From Saccharospirillum impatiens DSM 12546 (GTDB lineage Bacteria; Pseudomonadota; Gammaproteobacteria; Pseudomonadales; Natronospirillaceae): DNA of 62,273 nucleotides. The number at the start of each line of letters is the position of its first letter. Within the stretch, counting starts at the first letter, position 1. Shown here piece by piece: positions 50,256 through 60,733 of this stretch. Location: the NCBI RefSeq assembly GCF_000423605.1, contig NZ_KE384062.1, positions 1 through 62,273 on the forward strand, read 5' to 3'. The notes under the pieces were generated by a model. The model was not told the origin of the DNA and searched no databases. It saw only the letters and a program-made list of their open reading frames with translations. Both the position numbers and the translations under genes were made by a program.

Positions 50256-52133
50256 ATGGAAGTTGAGCATCTGGAGATACGAGATCAGCTCAAGCGCTCT
50301 GCCCCGTTCGACCAGCTCACCGATGACTGGCTAGACACACTGGCCAGCCAGATAGAAATCGGCTATTTCAAGGCCGGTTCCGAGATCATGGTCGAAGGCG
50401 ACGAAGTCACCCATCTGCACATCATCCGCAGTGGTGCCGTGGAGCTGTACCGGCGCAACGGGGAGCTCTACAACCGATTGGCCGAAGGAGATATTTTTGG
50501 TCAGTGGGGGCTGCTGATGAATCGCCCGGTGCGCTTTCCCGCCAAAGCCATTGAAGACACCCTAATCTACTTTGTCGCCAAAGACCTGTTCGATCGGCTC
50601 TGGGAAGACAGCGAAGCGTTTGCTGAATTCGTCGAAGTCGAAGATCAGTCCCGTTTGCGCGCCGCCGTCAACCAGCAGCAAAACACCGACCTGATGACCT
50701 CCCGGGTATACAAGTTGCTGTCGCGCTCTGCCGTAATGCTGCCCAGAACGGCGACGTTGCATGAAGCCGCCCTGGCCATGACCGCAGAAGGCGTCTCATC
50801 GCTGGTGATCACCGATCCGGATCACCCGGATAGTCCGGAGCAGGTCGGCTACATGGTCGGCATCATCACCGACCGGGATCTGCGTACCCGGGCCCTGGCT
50901 GAGCGCCTCGATTACGATACGCCAGTCAGCCAGATCATGTCGACTGAGCTGATTACCATTGATGCCAAAGCGTTTGTGTTCGACGCCATGCTCAGCATGT
51001 TGCGCCACAATGTGCACCACTTGCCGGTACTGCGACAACGCAAGCCCATCGGCGTGCTGGCGCTGTCCGATATCATTCGTTATGAGTCCCAGAGCAGCCT
51101 CTACCTGGTCAGCCAGATTCATCGCCAGCAACGCCGCAAAGATCTGGGCAGTTTAACGTCAGACGTTCACGCAACGTTTATTCGCATGGTCAATGAAGGG
51201 GCCACAAGCCATATGATCGGTAGCGCCATAGCCGGCATTGGCCGTAGCTTTACCCAGCGCCTGCTTGAGCTTGGTGAAGAAAAATTCGGCCCGCCCCCGG
51301 TTCCCTACTGTTTTCTGGCCCTGGGCTCGATGGCGCGCGATGAACAGTATGTCGTCACCGACCAGGACAACGCCATGATCCTGAGTGATGACTTCAAACC
51401 GGACGAACATGACGAGTATTTTGCCAAGCTTGCCGGTTACGTCAGCGATGGCCTGGCAGAGTGTGGTTACGAATATTGCAAGGGCGGGATCATGGCCACC
51501 AATCAGCAATGGCGTCAGCCGTTGTCAGTCTGGCGGGGCTATTTCAAAGACTGGATCGACAACCCCGACCCGCGGGCGTTGCTTAACAGTTCCATCTTTT
51601 TCGATCTGGATGGCATTTTTGGTGAAACCGCACTGGCAGAAACGCTGAAAGTCGATATTGCTCGCCGGGCCCAACGCAGCCCCCGATTCCTCGCTTGCCT
51701 GGCACGCAATGCCCTGAACCGCACACCGCCACTGGGTTTCTTCCGAACCTTTGTGATGGAGAACGATGGCAAACACAACAAATCGATCAACCTGAAGCGG
51801 CGCGGTACGGCACCGTTGAGTGACGTGATCCGGGTGCACGCCCTGGCAGCAGGCTCCACCGCCCAGAACTCCTTTAACCGCCTTGATGCCATCGCAGAAT
51901 CCCGCATTTTGGGCCACAGCAATGGCGATGACTTGCGCGATGCGATGGAATACATCTCAATCGTCCGTGCCCGCCATCAATCGCTGGACCTTGAAGCAGA
52001 GCGCGAGCCCGACAACAATGTTGAGCCGGAAAACATGACCGTTTTTGAACGCCGCAATCTAAAAGACGCGTTTCAGGTCATCAGTAACGCCCAGAAGTAC
52101 CTTCGCATGCGTTACCAGGTGAACCGGGTGTGA
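50256..52133 (+). CDS. Cyclic nucleotide-binding / CBS / DUF294 nucleotidyltransferase-like protein
   Basis: A 625-residue cytoplasmic protein. In order: a cNMP-binding domain (IMVEGDEVTHLHIIRSGAVEL, about 45-130), a pair of CBS domains (TLHEAALAMTAEGVSSLVIT and VFDAMLSMLRHNVHHLPVLR, about 170-290), and a DUF294 nucleotidyltransferase-like region with LGSMARDEQYVVTDQDNAMI and a C-terminal helical part. The GS...D.D pattern resembles GlnD-type transferases. The role is unknown; it is probably a signalling protein responding to nucleotides. ATG 50256 is chosen because AGGGGG overlaps the earlier GTG. The stop overlaps the exonuclease start. Confidence 0.9.
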   Translation: MEVEHLEIRDQLKRSAPFDQLTDDWLDTLASQIEIGYFKAGSEIMVEGDEVTHLHIIRSGAVELYRRNGELYNRLAEGDIFGQWGLLMNRPVRFPAKAIEDTLIYFVAKDLFDRLWEDSEAFAEFVEVEDQSRLRAAVNQQQNTDLMTSRVYKLLSRSAVMLPRTATLHEAALAMTAEGVSSLVITDPDHPDSPEQVGYMVGIITDRDLRTRALAERLDYDTPVSQIMSTELITIDAKAFVFDAMLSMLRHNVHHLPVLRQRKPIGVLALSDIIRYESQSSLYLVSQIHRQQRRKDLGSLTSDVHATFIRMVNEGATSHMIGSAIAGIGRSFTQRLLELGEEKFGPPPVPYCFLALGSMARDEQYVVTDQDNAMILSDDFKPDEHDEYFAKLAGYVSDGLAECGYEYCKGGIMATNQQWRQPLSVWRGYFKDWIDNPDPRALLNSSIFFDLDGIFGETALAETLKVDIARRAQRSPRFLACLARNALNRTPPLGFFRTFVMENDGKHNKSINLKRRGTAPLSDVIRVHALAAGSTAQNSFNRLDAIAESRILGHSNGDDLRDAMEYISIVRARHQSLDLEAEREPDNNVEPENMTVFERRNLKDAFQVISNAQKYLRMRYQVNRV

Positions 52134-52864
52134 GTTTCTTTGTACCCCGCGACCGGGAACAGCCTGAAGCCCGGCCAGACTGGTCCGCCTGTTTTGGTGC
52201 CTGGGCAGGGCAGGTCAAACGGCCTGAATTGCAGCGCTTCTACGCGGCCGGCACAGTCGCCCCGGATTGCCCGCTCAGCGAGGTGCCTTTTGTCGCGCTC
52301 GATGTAGAAACCACGGGCTTGAATGCAGACCGCCATGCCATCCTCAGCGTCGGGCTGGTGCCCTTTACGCTAAAACGCATCACCGTGGCCGGCAGCCGGC
52401 ACTGGGTGGTCAAGCCGCGACTGCCTTTGTTGCAACAGTCGATCCAGTTTCACGGCATCACCCACACCGACATCAAAAACGCACCGGATATGGCCGAGGT
52501 GCTGCCTGATCTACTGGACAGTCTTGCCGGGCGGATCGTCGTTGTGCACCATCGAGCCATTGAACGATCCTTCATGGATGTCGTCGTCAAGGCTCGCTGG
52601 GATGAAGGTCTGCAATTTCCGATAGTGGACACCATGGCCATTGAAGCGATGCTGCACCGCGACAAACCACAAAGCCTGTGGGCGCGTCTGACAAACCGGC
52701 GTCGCGAGTCCATCCGCCTGTCTGACAGTCGCATACGCTACGGCTTACCTCATTACCCCCCACACAACGCGCTCACCGATGCGCTGGCCACCGCAGAATT
52801 GTTTCAGGCGCAGTGCGCCTATCATTTTGAGCCATCAACGCCCATTTCCAACCTGTGGTACTAG
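52130..52864 (+). CDS. DnaQ-like 3'-5' exonuclease
   Basis: A 244-residue DEDDh-type exonuclease. Exo I is FVALDVETTGLNAD (about residue 54), Exo II lies in VVHHRAIERSFMD and Exo III in HNALTDALATAELF (His and Asp). This resembles the epsilon-type proofreading family, but the protein is linked to a cNMP/CBS/DUF294 gene rather than to DNA polymerase. It starts at GTG overlapping the previous stop (GTGA), so translation is coupled. This gene pair recurs in many proteobacteria (family knowledge). The target nucleic acid is unknown. Confidence 0.88.
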   Translation: MSFFVPRDREQPEARPDWSACFGAWAGQVKRPELQRFYAAGTVAPDCPLSEVPFVALDVETTGLNADRHAILSVGLVPFTLKRITVAGSRHWVVKPRLPLLQQSIQFHGITHTDIKNAPDMAEVLPDLLDSLAGRIVVVHHRAIERSFMDVVVKARWDEGLQFPIVDTMAIEAMLHRDKPQSLWARLTNRRRESIRLSDSRIRYGLPHYPPHNALTDALATAELFQAQCAYHFEPSTPISNLWY

Positions 52865-52948
52865 CTACTAGTAACGCCCGTTGCCGCTGAACCCTGTGTC
52901 GGGCTGCTTGGTTAGCGCGAAGTCAAATAAAAAATTTAACTCCGGGGG

Positions 52949-52978
52949 TGTTGAAATGAAATTTTGTCGGCCCCATTA
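52949..52978 (+). promoter_or_regulatory. Sigma32-type heat-shock promoter of groESL
   Basis: TGTTGAAA (52949-52956), a 14-base spacer and CCCCATTA (52971-52978) closely match the sigma32 consensus (CTTGAAA, spacer, CCCCATNT). It lies about 90 bp before groES. No CIRCE element is visible. Confidence 0.85.
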
Positions 52979-53070
52979 ACGGTGGGCATTGATATTCCGG
53001 GGCCGTTCCATATTGAACAGACCCGAATTAACAACAAAACTCCCACTATGTGTTCTAGGAGATTGGATCC

Positions 53071-55052
<1,982 letters not shown>

Positions 55053-55076
55053 GCCAGCCCGGCCCAATACCCGACA

Positions 55077-55100
55077 AGCCCGCTTCGTGCGGGCTTTTTT
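55077..55100 (+). terminator. Rho-independent terminator after groEL
   Basis: AGCCCGC (55077-55083), loop TTCGT, GCGGGCT (55089-55095), then a T-run to 55100. Confidence 0.94.
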
Positions 55101-55251
55101 ATGGGTGTTTATTGCCTGCCCGAGGCAGTAGCGGGGGACTTTGAGCACTGTCAGATGGTTGTAAACCGATTGTCGTAATTAGGGGCCTTCTATACACTGG
55201 CGGGCCGAGATTTTGATCTTTGAGCGCAGGGATAGTGCGGAACGGAAGTCT

Positions 55252-55986
55252 ATGAGAATTAACCTTAAATTAGTCGTGCTGTTTGTTGCGATCTATGTGA
55301 TTACCCTGGTGGCGACTGTGCCGTTAAGTTGGGTTATCCATTATGGTGACCCGATATTGCGGTCACTGGGCGTTCGCCTGGAGCAACCGCAGGGTAATAT
55401 CTGGCAGGGACAAAGCCAGGTTTTGGTCCCCAACAGTCCCGAACTCAATGTGGAATGGCAAGTGCGTCCCAGCGGGCTGTTCACTGCCCGGTTGCCCTAT
55501 GACGTGCGGGTGTCCAATGCAGCGCTTGATGTAAGCGGGCAGGTTCAGCTGCGCCCAACCGGCATGGGCGTTGAACAGGTGTCCGGGTACGTCGATGAAG
55601 CGGCGTTCGCTCAGATAACACAGGCCTACAATTCGACTCTGCAAGGTCGGCTGGTCATGTCCGATCTCAGTGCAAACGTTGGCTGGGGCGGCGCCCTGGG
55701 CGAGGCGGCGGGTGAGCTGTCCTGGTCGGGCGGGCCGGTTGAAGTGCCGATGGGTCGATCCAGGCAGCAATTTGACGTGCCGCAGATGCAAGGCCGGATA
55801 TCGAGCGACGACTCGGCCTGGCTGGTAGCCATTAACGCACTGGACAATACCTCCCTGATCCAGGCTGAACTGAGTCGGGAAGGGCAGGGGCAAGTCACCG
55901 TGCAGCGGGCAATGGCCGAGCGGCTGGGTATACCCGTTCCCGGGGGTCGCGAGACCCTCGTAGAAATCTCGCAGAAGGTGTTTTGA
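55252..55986 (+). CDS. gspN: Type II secretion system protein GspN
   Basis: A 244-residue inner-membrane protein with one N-terminal helix (LKLVVLFVAIYVITLVATVP) and a periplasmic domain containing VRLEQPQGNIWQGQ and NVEWQVRPSGLF, typical of GspN. It is an accessory subunit present in only some type II systems. Start ATG 55252 has GGAAG upstream; the frame is open earlier without similarity. Its stop overlaps the gspC start (TGATG). It is first in gspN-gspC-gspD. Confidence 0.87.
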   Translation: MRINLKLVVLFVAIYVITLVATVPLSWVIHYGDPILRSLGVRLEQPQGNIWQGQSQVLVPNSPELNVEWQVRPSGLFTARLPYDVRVSNAALDVSGQVQLRPTGMGVEQVSGYVDEAAFAQITQAYNSTLQGRLVMSDLSANVGWGGALGEAAGELSWSGGPVEVPMGRSRQQFDVPQMQGRISSDDSAWLVAINALDNTSLIQAELSREGQGQVTVQRAMAERLGIPVPGGRETLVEISQKVF

Positions 55987-56897
55987 TGGACTGGGTCAAT
56001 CAAAGTCGGCAACTTTGGCTGCCATTGCAACGCTGGGTCGTGGTGATCCTCATTGGGTTGAGCGCGATCTATAGTGCCCAGCTCACCTGGCTCTTACTGC
56101 AACCGGCGCCCACCGTTACCGCGCCTCGCATTCAGCCGGCCAACCTTAACAGCCGTGCAGGCAGCACCAATCCTGAACAAATGGGGGCTACCCTGGGTGA
56201 GCGCCAATTATTCGGACAATTTGAAGCGGTGGCCACCGTTGAGCCTGAAAAACCGGTAGAAGCTCCCGAAACGCGGCTGAACATGACACTGCAAGCCGTG
56301 CTCGCGCGTGGTAACGATGGCAGCGGCTTTGCCATTATTTCCCGGGGGGGCAGTCAGTCCAGCGCTTTTTCGATCGGGGATGATATCTTCAACCAGGCCA
56401 CGTTATCAGCGGTCTACCGCGACCGGGTTATACTCGATCGTAATGGCCAGTTAGAAACGCTGCGCTATGAGCGTGAAGAAACCTCAGAGCTGCTGCAGGT
56501 CAATAGTGAACCGATCGAAGACGACAGCAGCTTCAGGGAAACCATTGATCAGGCCCAGCAGCGGGTTGACCGGGGCGAAGATGTCCAGGCACAGGTTGAG
56601 CAGATGGTGTCGTATGTTCAGCAACGGGCTAATTCAGACCCTCAGGGTCTGCTTGATGAAGTGGGCCTCGAAGCCACCGGTTCAGGATATCAGGTCACGC
56701 AGAATGCACGTCAGTTAGCCATGGCCGGGCTTCGCCCGGGCGATGTGGTGACGGCCGTCAACGACCAGTCCGTCGGCAACATTGGGCAGGACCAGGCATT
56801 GTTGAACCAGATTCTGCAAACCGGCGGTGAACTGAAAATACAGATTCAACGGGGTTCGCGCTCCTTCACGATCTACCAATCCATACCTCGATTCTGA
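55986..56897 (+). CDS. gspC: Type II secretion system protein GspC
   Basis: A 303-residue inner-membrane protein linking the inner platform to the GspD secretin. One helix near residue 15-35 (WVVVILIGLSAIYSAQLTWLL) is followed by the HR domain (about 65-150, LNMTLQAVLARGNDGSGFAII) and a C-terminal PDZ domain (GYQVTQNARQLAMAGLRPGD, FTIYQSIPRF). It starts at ATG 55986, overlapping the gspN stop. An internal stretch (about 155-220) rich in Gln and Glu may be a coiled linker. Confidence 0.9.
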   Translation: MDWVNQSRQLWLPLQRWVVVILIGLSAIYSAQLTWLLLQPAPTVTAPRIQPANLNSRAGSTNPEQMGATLGERQLFGQFEAVATVEPEKPVEAPETRLNMTLQAVLARGNDGSGFAIISRGGSQSSAFSIGDDIFNQATLSAVYRDRVILDRNGQLETLRYEREETSELLQVNSEPIEDDSSFRETIDQAQQRVDRGEDVQAQVEQMVSYVQQRANSDPQGLLDEVGLEATGSGYQVTQNARQLAMAGLRPGDVVTAVNDQSVGNIGQDQALLNQILQTGGELKIQIQRGSRSFTIYQSIPRF

Positions 56898-56933
56898 CGA
56901 ATGCAGAACAATCGATTAAGAAAGGACAATGAC

Positions 56934-58904
56934 ATGTTTGCTATCAGCTTGGTTCGCAGGAGTGCAGAGCCTCTGTTACGGTCACTGGTATTAGTGCTGG
57001 CCCTGGTGATGCTCAGTTTAGGGGCTCGCGCCGAAGAACCTACCTATCAGTTGAATATGCAGGGCGCAGACATCAACGAAGTGATCGATCTGGTGGCTCG
57101 CGTCACTGGAAAGAGCTTTATTGTCGACCCCCGGGTGCGTGGTCAGGTAACGGTTATTTCAGATCGGGAACTGACGGCTGACGCCATCTATGAGATTTTC
57201 CTGGCCACCATTGAAGTATACGGATTCTCGGCCGTAGAGACCGACAACGCCATAAAAATTATTGGCCAGGCTGACATCAAATCAGCCGGGTTGGAAGTCG
57301 ATACCGATGGCTCCATGTCGGGCGAGGAAATCATTATCCGGGTATTCCCGATCCAGAATACATCGGCTATGGAGTTGGTGCCGATTCTGCGCCCATTGGT
57401 TGCCAAATACGGTCATCTGGCCGGTGTCAGTACGGCTAATGCGCTGATAATCGCCGACCGCGCCACGAACATCGAGCGCATTTCTGAAATAGTCGAGTTG
57501 CTCGATCGGGCCGGTAGCGAAGAGATCGAAGTTGTTGAACTGGAGCATGCCTGGGTTGGCAATGTCATCAGCCTGCTCGAGCGTGTGGCCCCAACACCGG
57601 TCACCTCCGGTGCACAAAATGGTGATCCCAGAGGAGGCTCACGCAGCGTTCACCTGGTCGGTGACGAACGCAGTAACCGAATCATCATCAAAGGGGAAGC
57701 AGAGGCCCGGGCACAAATCATTGCCCTGATTCGCGAACTTGATATTCCGGCTCAGGAAAACAGTGCATCCAAGGTCATTTTTCTAAACAATGCCGATGCC
57801 GCAAGAATGTCTGAGCTGCTCAAAGGCTTCACCGGTGCTGCCGCCCAGAGTGGCTCGAATGCCCAGAACCAGCCGCCTACCAGCCCGGTCAATATACTCG
57901 CCGATGAAGACCTCAACGCATTGGTTGTGCGTGCCGAGCCGTCGGTCATGACCGAGATCGAAAGCATCATTCGCCAATTGGACGTGCGCCGTAAGCAGGT
58001 GTTGATTGAAGCGGCCATTGTAGAGGTGAACGGCAACGTCAGTGACGCACTGGGTATTCAATGGGCGACCAACCCTGAGCGAGTGGGCGATGGCGTACCT
58101 TTTGCCAGCACCAGCCTGGGTATTGACGGTGCCATTTCATCTCTGCCCAGCGTCGTAGCCGGGGCTGCTGCCCAGAACGTAAACGCCTTGCCCAATGGTG
58201 CCTTCCTGGGTCTGGTTGATCCCATCAGTGATACTCCGAATTTCGCAGCCATCATTCAGGCAATCGAATCTCAGTCGAATACTAACTTGCTGTCGACCCC
58301 CAGTGTCATGACGCTTGATAACAGTGAAGCCTTTATTACCGTCGGTAGCTCGGTACCGTTCAAAACCGGCGGCAATGGCACTGACGATAACCCCTTCGTG
58401 ATCGAACGCCAGGACGTCGGCACCACCCTGACAGTAATACCCCACGTACAGCAGGACGGATCGGTGCGACTGGAGGTTGACCAGGTGGTAGAGTCGATTT
58501 CCGGTAACAACACTTTCGGAGCCGTTGATATCATTACGGATAAACGGCAGGTTAAAACAGAAGTGTTGATTGGCGACGGCCGCACCATCGTATTGGGTGG
58601 GCTGATCGACGACACCCTGATTGAACGCGAAAGCCGTATTCCGGTACTGGGTCGTATCCCCATTCTGGGGCATTTGTTTAAAAGCACCTCAACGGAACGG
58701 CAGAAGACGAATCTGATGGTCATCATTCGCCCCACTATCATCGTCGATGGAGACGAAGACCTGAGAGCCCGTCGTATGGATGGCATCTGGGATGTGCGCA
58801 TCCAGACCATGGACAACGTAGACAGCCGCTACCTGCCACCCTCAGTAAACGATCTGTTTGAAGGGCGTCTCGATGGTGGTTTGCGCCCGCAAGGCGACGA
58901 CTGA
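56934..58904 (+). CDS. gspD: Type II secretion system secretin GspD
   Basis: The outer-membrane secretin through which folded exoproteins leave. The 656-residue precursor has a signal peptide ending ARAEE, periplasmic N0-N3 domains (YQLNMQGADINEVIDLVARV, IKIIGQADIKSAG and FLNNADAARMSELLKGF) and a C-terminal secretin domain (LIEAAIVEVNGNVSDALGIQW, VLGGLIDDTLIERESRIPVL). Start ATG 56934 has AAAGGA in place; ATG 56901 is weaker. The operon ends after it, with no gspE or later genes in the window, so the system is split across loci. Confidence 0.95.
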   Translation: MFAISLVRRSAEPLLRSLVLVLALVMLSLGARAEEPTYQLNMQGADINEVIDLVARVTGKSFIVDPRVRGQVTVISDRELTADAIYEIFLATIEVYGFSAVETDNAIKIIGQADIKSAGLEVDTDGSMSGEEIIIRVFPIQNTSAMELVPILRPLVAKYGHLAGVSTANALIIADRATNIERISEIVELLDRAGSEEIEVVELEHAWVGNVISLLERVAPTPVTSGAQNGDPRGGSRSVHLVGDERSNRIIIKGEAEARAQIIALIRELDIPAQENSASKVIFLNNADAARMSELLKGFTGAAAQSGSNAQNQPPTSPVNILADEDLNALVVRAEPSVMTEIESIIRQLDVRRKQVLIEAAIVEVNGNVSDALGIQWATNPERVGDGVPFASTSLGIDGAISSLPSVVAGAAAQNVNALPNGAFLGLVDPISDTPNFAAIIQAIESQSNTNLLSTPSVMTLDNSEAFITVGSSVPFKTGGNGTDDNPFVIERQDVGTTLTVIPHVQQDGSVRLEVDQVVESISGNNTFGAVDIITDKRQVKTEVLIGDGRTIVLGGLIDDTLIERESRIPVLGRIPILGHLFKSTSTERQKTNLMVIIRPTIIVDGDEDLRARRMDGIWDVRIQTMDNVDSRYLPPSVNDLFEGRLDGGLRPQGDD

Positions 58905-58909
58905 AGCTA

Positions 58910-59041
58910 GAAGCTTGTTGTGTAGTGTTTTATGTACGATGAGTCGACTTTAATAAAAGCGACGACTTAGGACGATGGTATTTACATCGTGCTGCCAAAA
59001 CGTAAGATACGCACCGTTTTGACTCTCTTGCAACAAGCTTC
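58910..59041 (+). ncRNA. Structured 3' region after gspD, candidate small RNA
   Basis: A perfect 11-bp inverted repeat, GAAGCTTGTTG (58910-58920) with CAACAAGCTTC (59031-59041), encloses about 110 bases that contain further pairings (GTCG-CTTT with AAAGCGAC, GATG with CATC, CAAAACG with CGTTTTG). A strong terminator follows directly (59044-59073). The whole looks like a self-folding RNA or structured 3' UTR. Whether it has its own promoter is not clear. Confidence 0.5.
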
Positions 59042-59043
59042 AG

Positions 59044-59073
59044 CCCGGCGCACTCGGTGCGCCGGGTTTTTTT
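59044..59073 (+). terminator. Rho-independent terminator after gspD
   Basis: CCCGGCGCAC (59044-59053), loop TCG, GTGCGCCGGG (59057-59066), then seven T. Confidence 0.94.
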
Positions 59074-59129
59074 ATGGGTGTTCGGCAGGTTAGCCCGCAA
59101 TGGTTCGCGCTAAATGCACGTAACGGCGC

Positions 59130-59453
59130 TTATAAAAAGTCTCGACGATCCATCACTTCAATCACATGATGGGCGGGTTCTTCGTAGAGGTGAACGTCTA
59201 CCAGAGCCTGCAACACCGCTTTTATACGGCTTTTCTCAACCACCATTTCCACCCGATGCTCAGCTACCCGCTCCAGTTCTCCGGCACGGCCTAAGGTAGG
59301 ATTGGCCCCGGCCAAAGGCCGAAACTGGCCCTGGCCCAGTACCGACCAGGCGCAGCGATCGTAGTCGCCAATGCTGCCAGCACCGGCTTCTGCGAGCGCC
59401 TCTATAAGCGCTGCTGTGTGTGTTTCCGGAACATAAACAACCAACAAATACAT
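59130..59453 (-). CDS. NIF3/YqfO-like (PII-fold) small protein
   Basis: A 107-residue protein resembling the NGG1p-interacting factor 3 / YqfO insert domain: YLLVVYVPETHTAALIEALA at the start, GAGSIGDYDRCAWSVLGQG (the GxIGxYxxC motif) and YEEPAHHVIEV at the end. This stand-alone domain is related to the trimeric PII-like fold; the function is unknown. Start 59453 has GGAG in place. It is convergent with the gspD operon and divergent from tRNA-Ser. Confidence 0.85.
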   Translation of the reverse strand: MYLLVVYVPETHTAALIEALAEAGAGSIGDYDRCAWSVLGQGQFRPLAGANPTLGRAGELERVAEHRVEMVVEKSRIKAVLQALVDVHLYEEPAHHVIEVMDRRDFL

Positions 59454-59515
59454 AAGAAGTCTCCACAAACGGGCGTGCTTTCTTGTTTAATTTCAGCAGC
59501 TTAGCAACTTTTTGG

Positions 59516-59543
59516 TTGACACCCAACACAGGTTCGTTAACAT
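59516..59543 (+). promoter_or_regulatory. Promoter of tRNA-Ser with GC-rich discriminator
   Basis: TTGACA (59516-59521), a 16-base spacer and TAACAT (59538-59543), followed by ACGCCCC. The GC-rich discriminator is typical of stringently controlled stable RNA promoters. Confidence 0.8.
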
Positions 59544-59558
59544 ACGCCCCGTTGTTAA

Positions 59559-59650
59559 GGAGAGTTGGCAGAGTTCGGTTTAATGCACCTGACTTGAAAT
59601 CAGACGTAGGCGAAAGCCTACCGGGGGTTCGAATCCCTCACTCTCCGCCA
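59559..59650 (+). tRNA. tRNA-Ser (anticodon UGA)
   Basis: The acceptor GGAGAGT pairs with ACTCTCC at 59640-59646, discriminator G59647 and encoded CCA. The anticodon arm is CTGAC-TTGAAAT-CAG-like with TGA at the anticodon, and the long variable arm GTAGGCGAAAGCCTAC is typical of serine tRNAs. The T arm GGGGGTTCGAATCCCTC is canonical. Length 92 nt with CCA. It decodes UCA and, by wobble, further UCN codons. Confidence 0.96.
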
Positions 59651-59652
59651 AA

Positions 59653-59697
59653 TTAAACAAAAAAGGGGTCCCCAGCGGGGACCCCTTTTTTGTTTAA
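59653..59697. terminator. Very strong bidirectional terminator after tRNA-Ser
   Basis: The 21-base arm at 59653-59673 pairs perfectly with 59677-59697 around an AGC loop; GGGGTCCCC/GGGGACCCC is flanked by A6 and T6 runs, so it is symmetrical and should act on both strands. Confidence 0.94.
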
Positions 59698-59860
59698 CCT
59701 GCGCAAAGCGCAGGACTTCGTTCGAGGCCCCCGCGGGTTCGACAACTTGCCGGGAGCAAGTTGGGCCGCGCCAGCGCCCGGCGAAGCCGGGTCGATCACA
59801 AGGATGTGTCGATGTCGACTGAACGCCGGGAGCGTTCAGGGCCGCGCTAGCGCCCTGAAG
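59698..59860. repeat. Hairpin-rich region with a tandem 76-bp-spaced module
   Basis: After CCTGCGC/GCGCAGG (59698-59714) come two copies of a module: a 7-bp stem with loop CGGGA, then a 17-mer GGGCCGCGCYAGCGCCC. Copy A has the stem AACTTGC/GCAAGTT (59744-59762) and 17-mer 59763-59779; copy B has TGAACGC/GCGTTCA (59820-59838) and 59839-59855. The stems differ but remain paired. Between them are CCCGGC-GAA-GCCGGG (59777-59791) and a TCGATCACA...TGTGTCGA hairpin. The rest of the gap to 59917 shows nothing else. Confidence 0.8.
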
Positions 59861-59917
59861 GGGTGGTCACACGCAGGGCAACCCGAATTGCCGTTGGCAT
59901 TCCTCACCAGAGCCCCC

Positions 59918-60709
59918 CTAGGCCATCGTATCGACAGTGTCACGTTGACCGTCTTTTACCTTCGCGTTCCACTTTCTATAAGCTTCAAAATTAAATTCAG
60001 TTGCCGAGATAATGGCGTCCTGCCTGAGAGAAAGGTAAATATCGGATTCTATTTCATCGTAGAAGGTTTGAAACTCAACCTTCAGCGTATCTGTATCCCT
60101 GTAACCGCTCATGAGGGGCATGATCGAGATATCCTGATCCATTCCATTGGTCTCCGTTGGTTCACCAAGATCAATCACTTTTCCCACGTATACTTTTCTG
60201 TCTCTCATCGTAAGCATTGCATACTTGTCTTTGTGAAGGGACAGCTTGAATAGGAGGTCATCGAGTGGGCTGTCTGACAGTATTTCGCCAATGACATACA
60301 GCTTGGTGATTTTGGAGCTCCAGGTGCCAAAGCGGCGGTAAAGGCTGATATGCCCCCAGGCTTTGGTAACAAAGGCCGCAAGAAAGGTGAGCGCTGAGAG
60401 TATGAAGAACCAGGCCAGTTTCGCAGCCTCTGAGTTATCTGTTGCGCCCATGCTATTCATGGCGTCGGTCAGTTGGGCTGACAGGTACAGATTGATGCTG
60501 AAATAGTGAAACGAAATTGAGTCGGGTACCCAATAGTGCGCTACGATCGCAGTTGGAAGGGCAATAGCAAAGCACTTTATTCCGAGTTCGGCACTTTTCA
60601 GGTAGAGGTACTGACCTTCATATCGATGAAGTTTATAAGAGTGAATGGGGTGGATATGGCAAGCAAAAAAGCCAGCAACAAGAACCGGGAAAATAAGAAA
60701 TAAGAGCAT
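59918..60709 (-). CDS. Hypothetical membrane protein
   Basis: A 263-residue protein that I cannot assign. An N-terminal hydrophobic segment (LLFLIFPVLVAGFFACHI), a second region (CFAIALPTAIVAHYW) and a third (LAWFFILSALTFLAAFVTKAW, about 100-120) suggest three transmembrane helices. They are followed by a soluble C-terminal domain with YAMLTMRDRKVYVGKVIDLG, which resembles a small beta-barrel (Sm-like) segment seen in membrane proteins of several defence-associated or accessory families (weak inference). It follows a small gene on the same strand after a 24-bp gap and lies next to tRNA-Ser; it looks like an accessory gene. Confidence 0.75.
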   Translation of the reverse strand: MLLFLIFPVLVAGFFACHIHPIHSYKLHRYEGQYLYLKSAELGIKCFAIALPTAIVAHYWVPDSISFHYFSINLYLSAQLTDAMNSMGATDNSEAAKLAWFFILSALTFLAAFVTKAWGHISLYRRFGTWSSKITKLYVIGEILSDSPLDDLLFKLSLHKDKYAMLTMRDRKVYVGKVIDLGEPTETNGMDQDISIMPLMSGYRDTDTLKVEFQTFYDEIESDIYLSLRQDAIISATEFNFEAYRKWNAKVKDGQRDTVDTMA

Positions 60710-60733
60710 CCTGCCCCCGCTCGGTGTGCTGTA

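Noticed and set aside
59559-59917. Integrated phage or island at tRNA-Ser
   Set aside because: No integrase and no repeat of the tRNA 3' end in the downstream sequence; only short hairpin repeats and two unknown genes follow.
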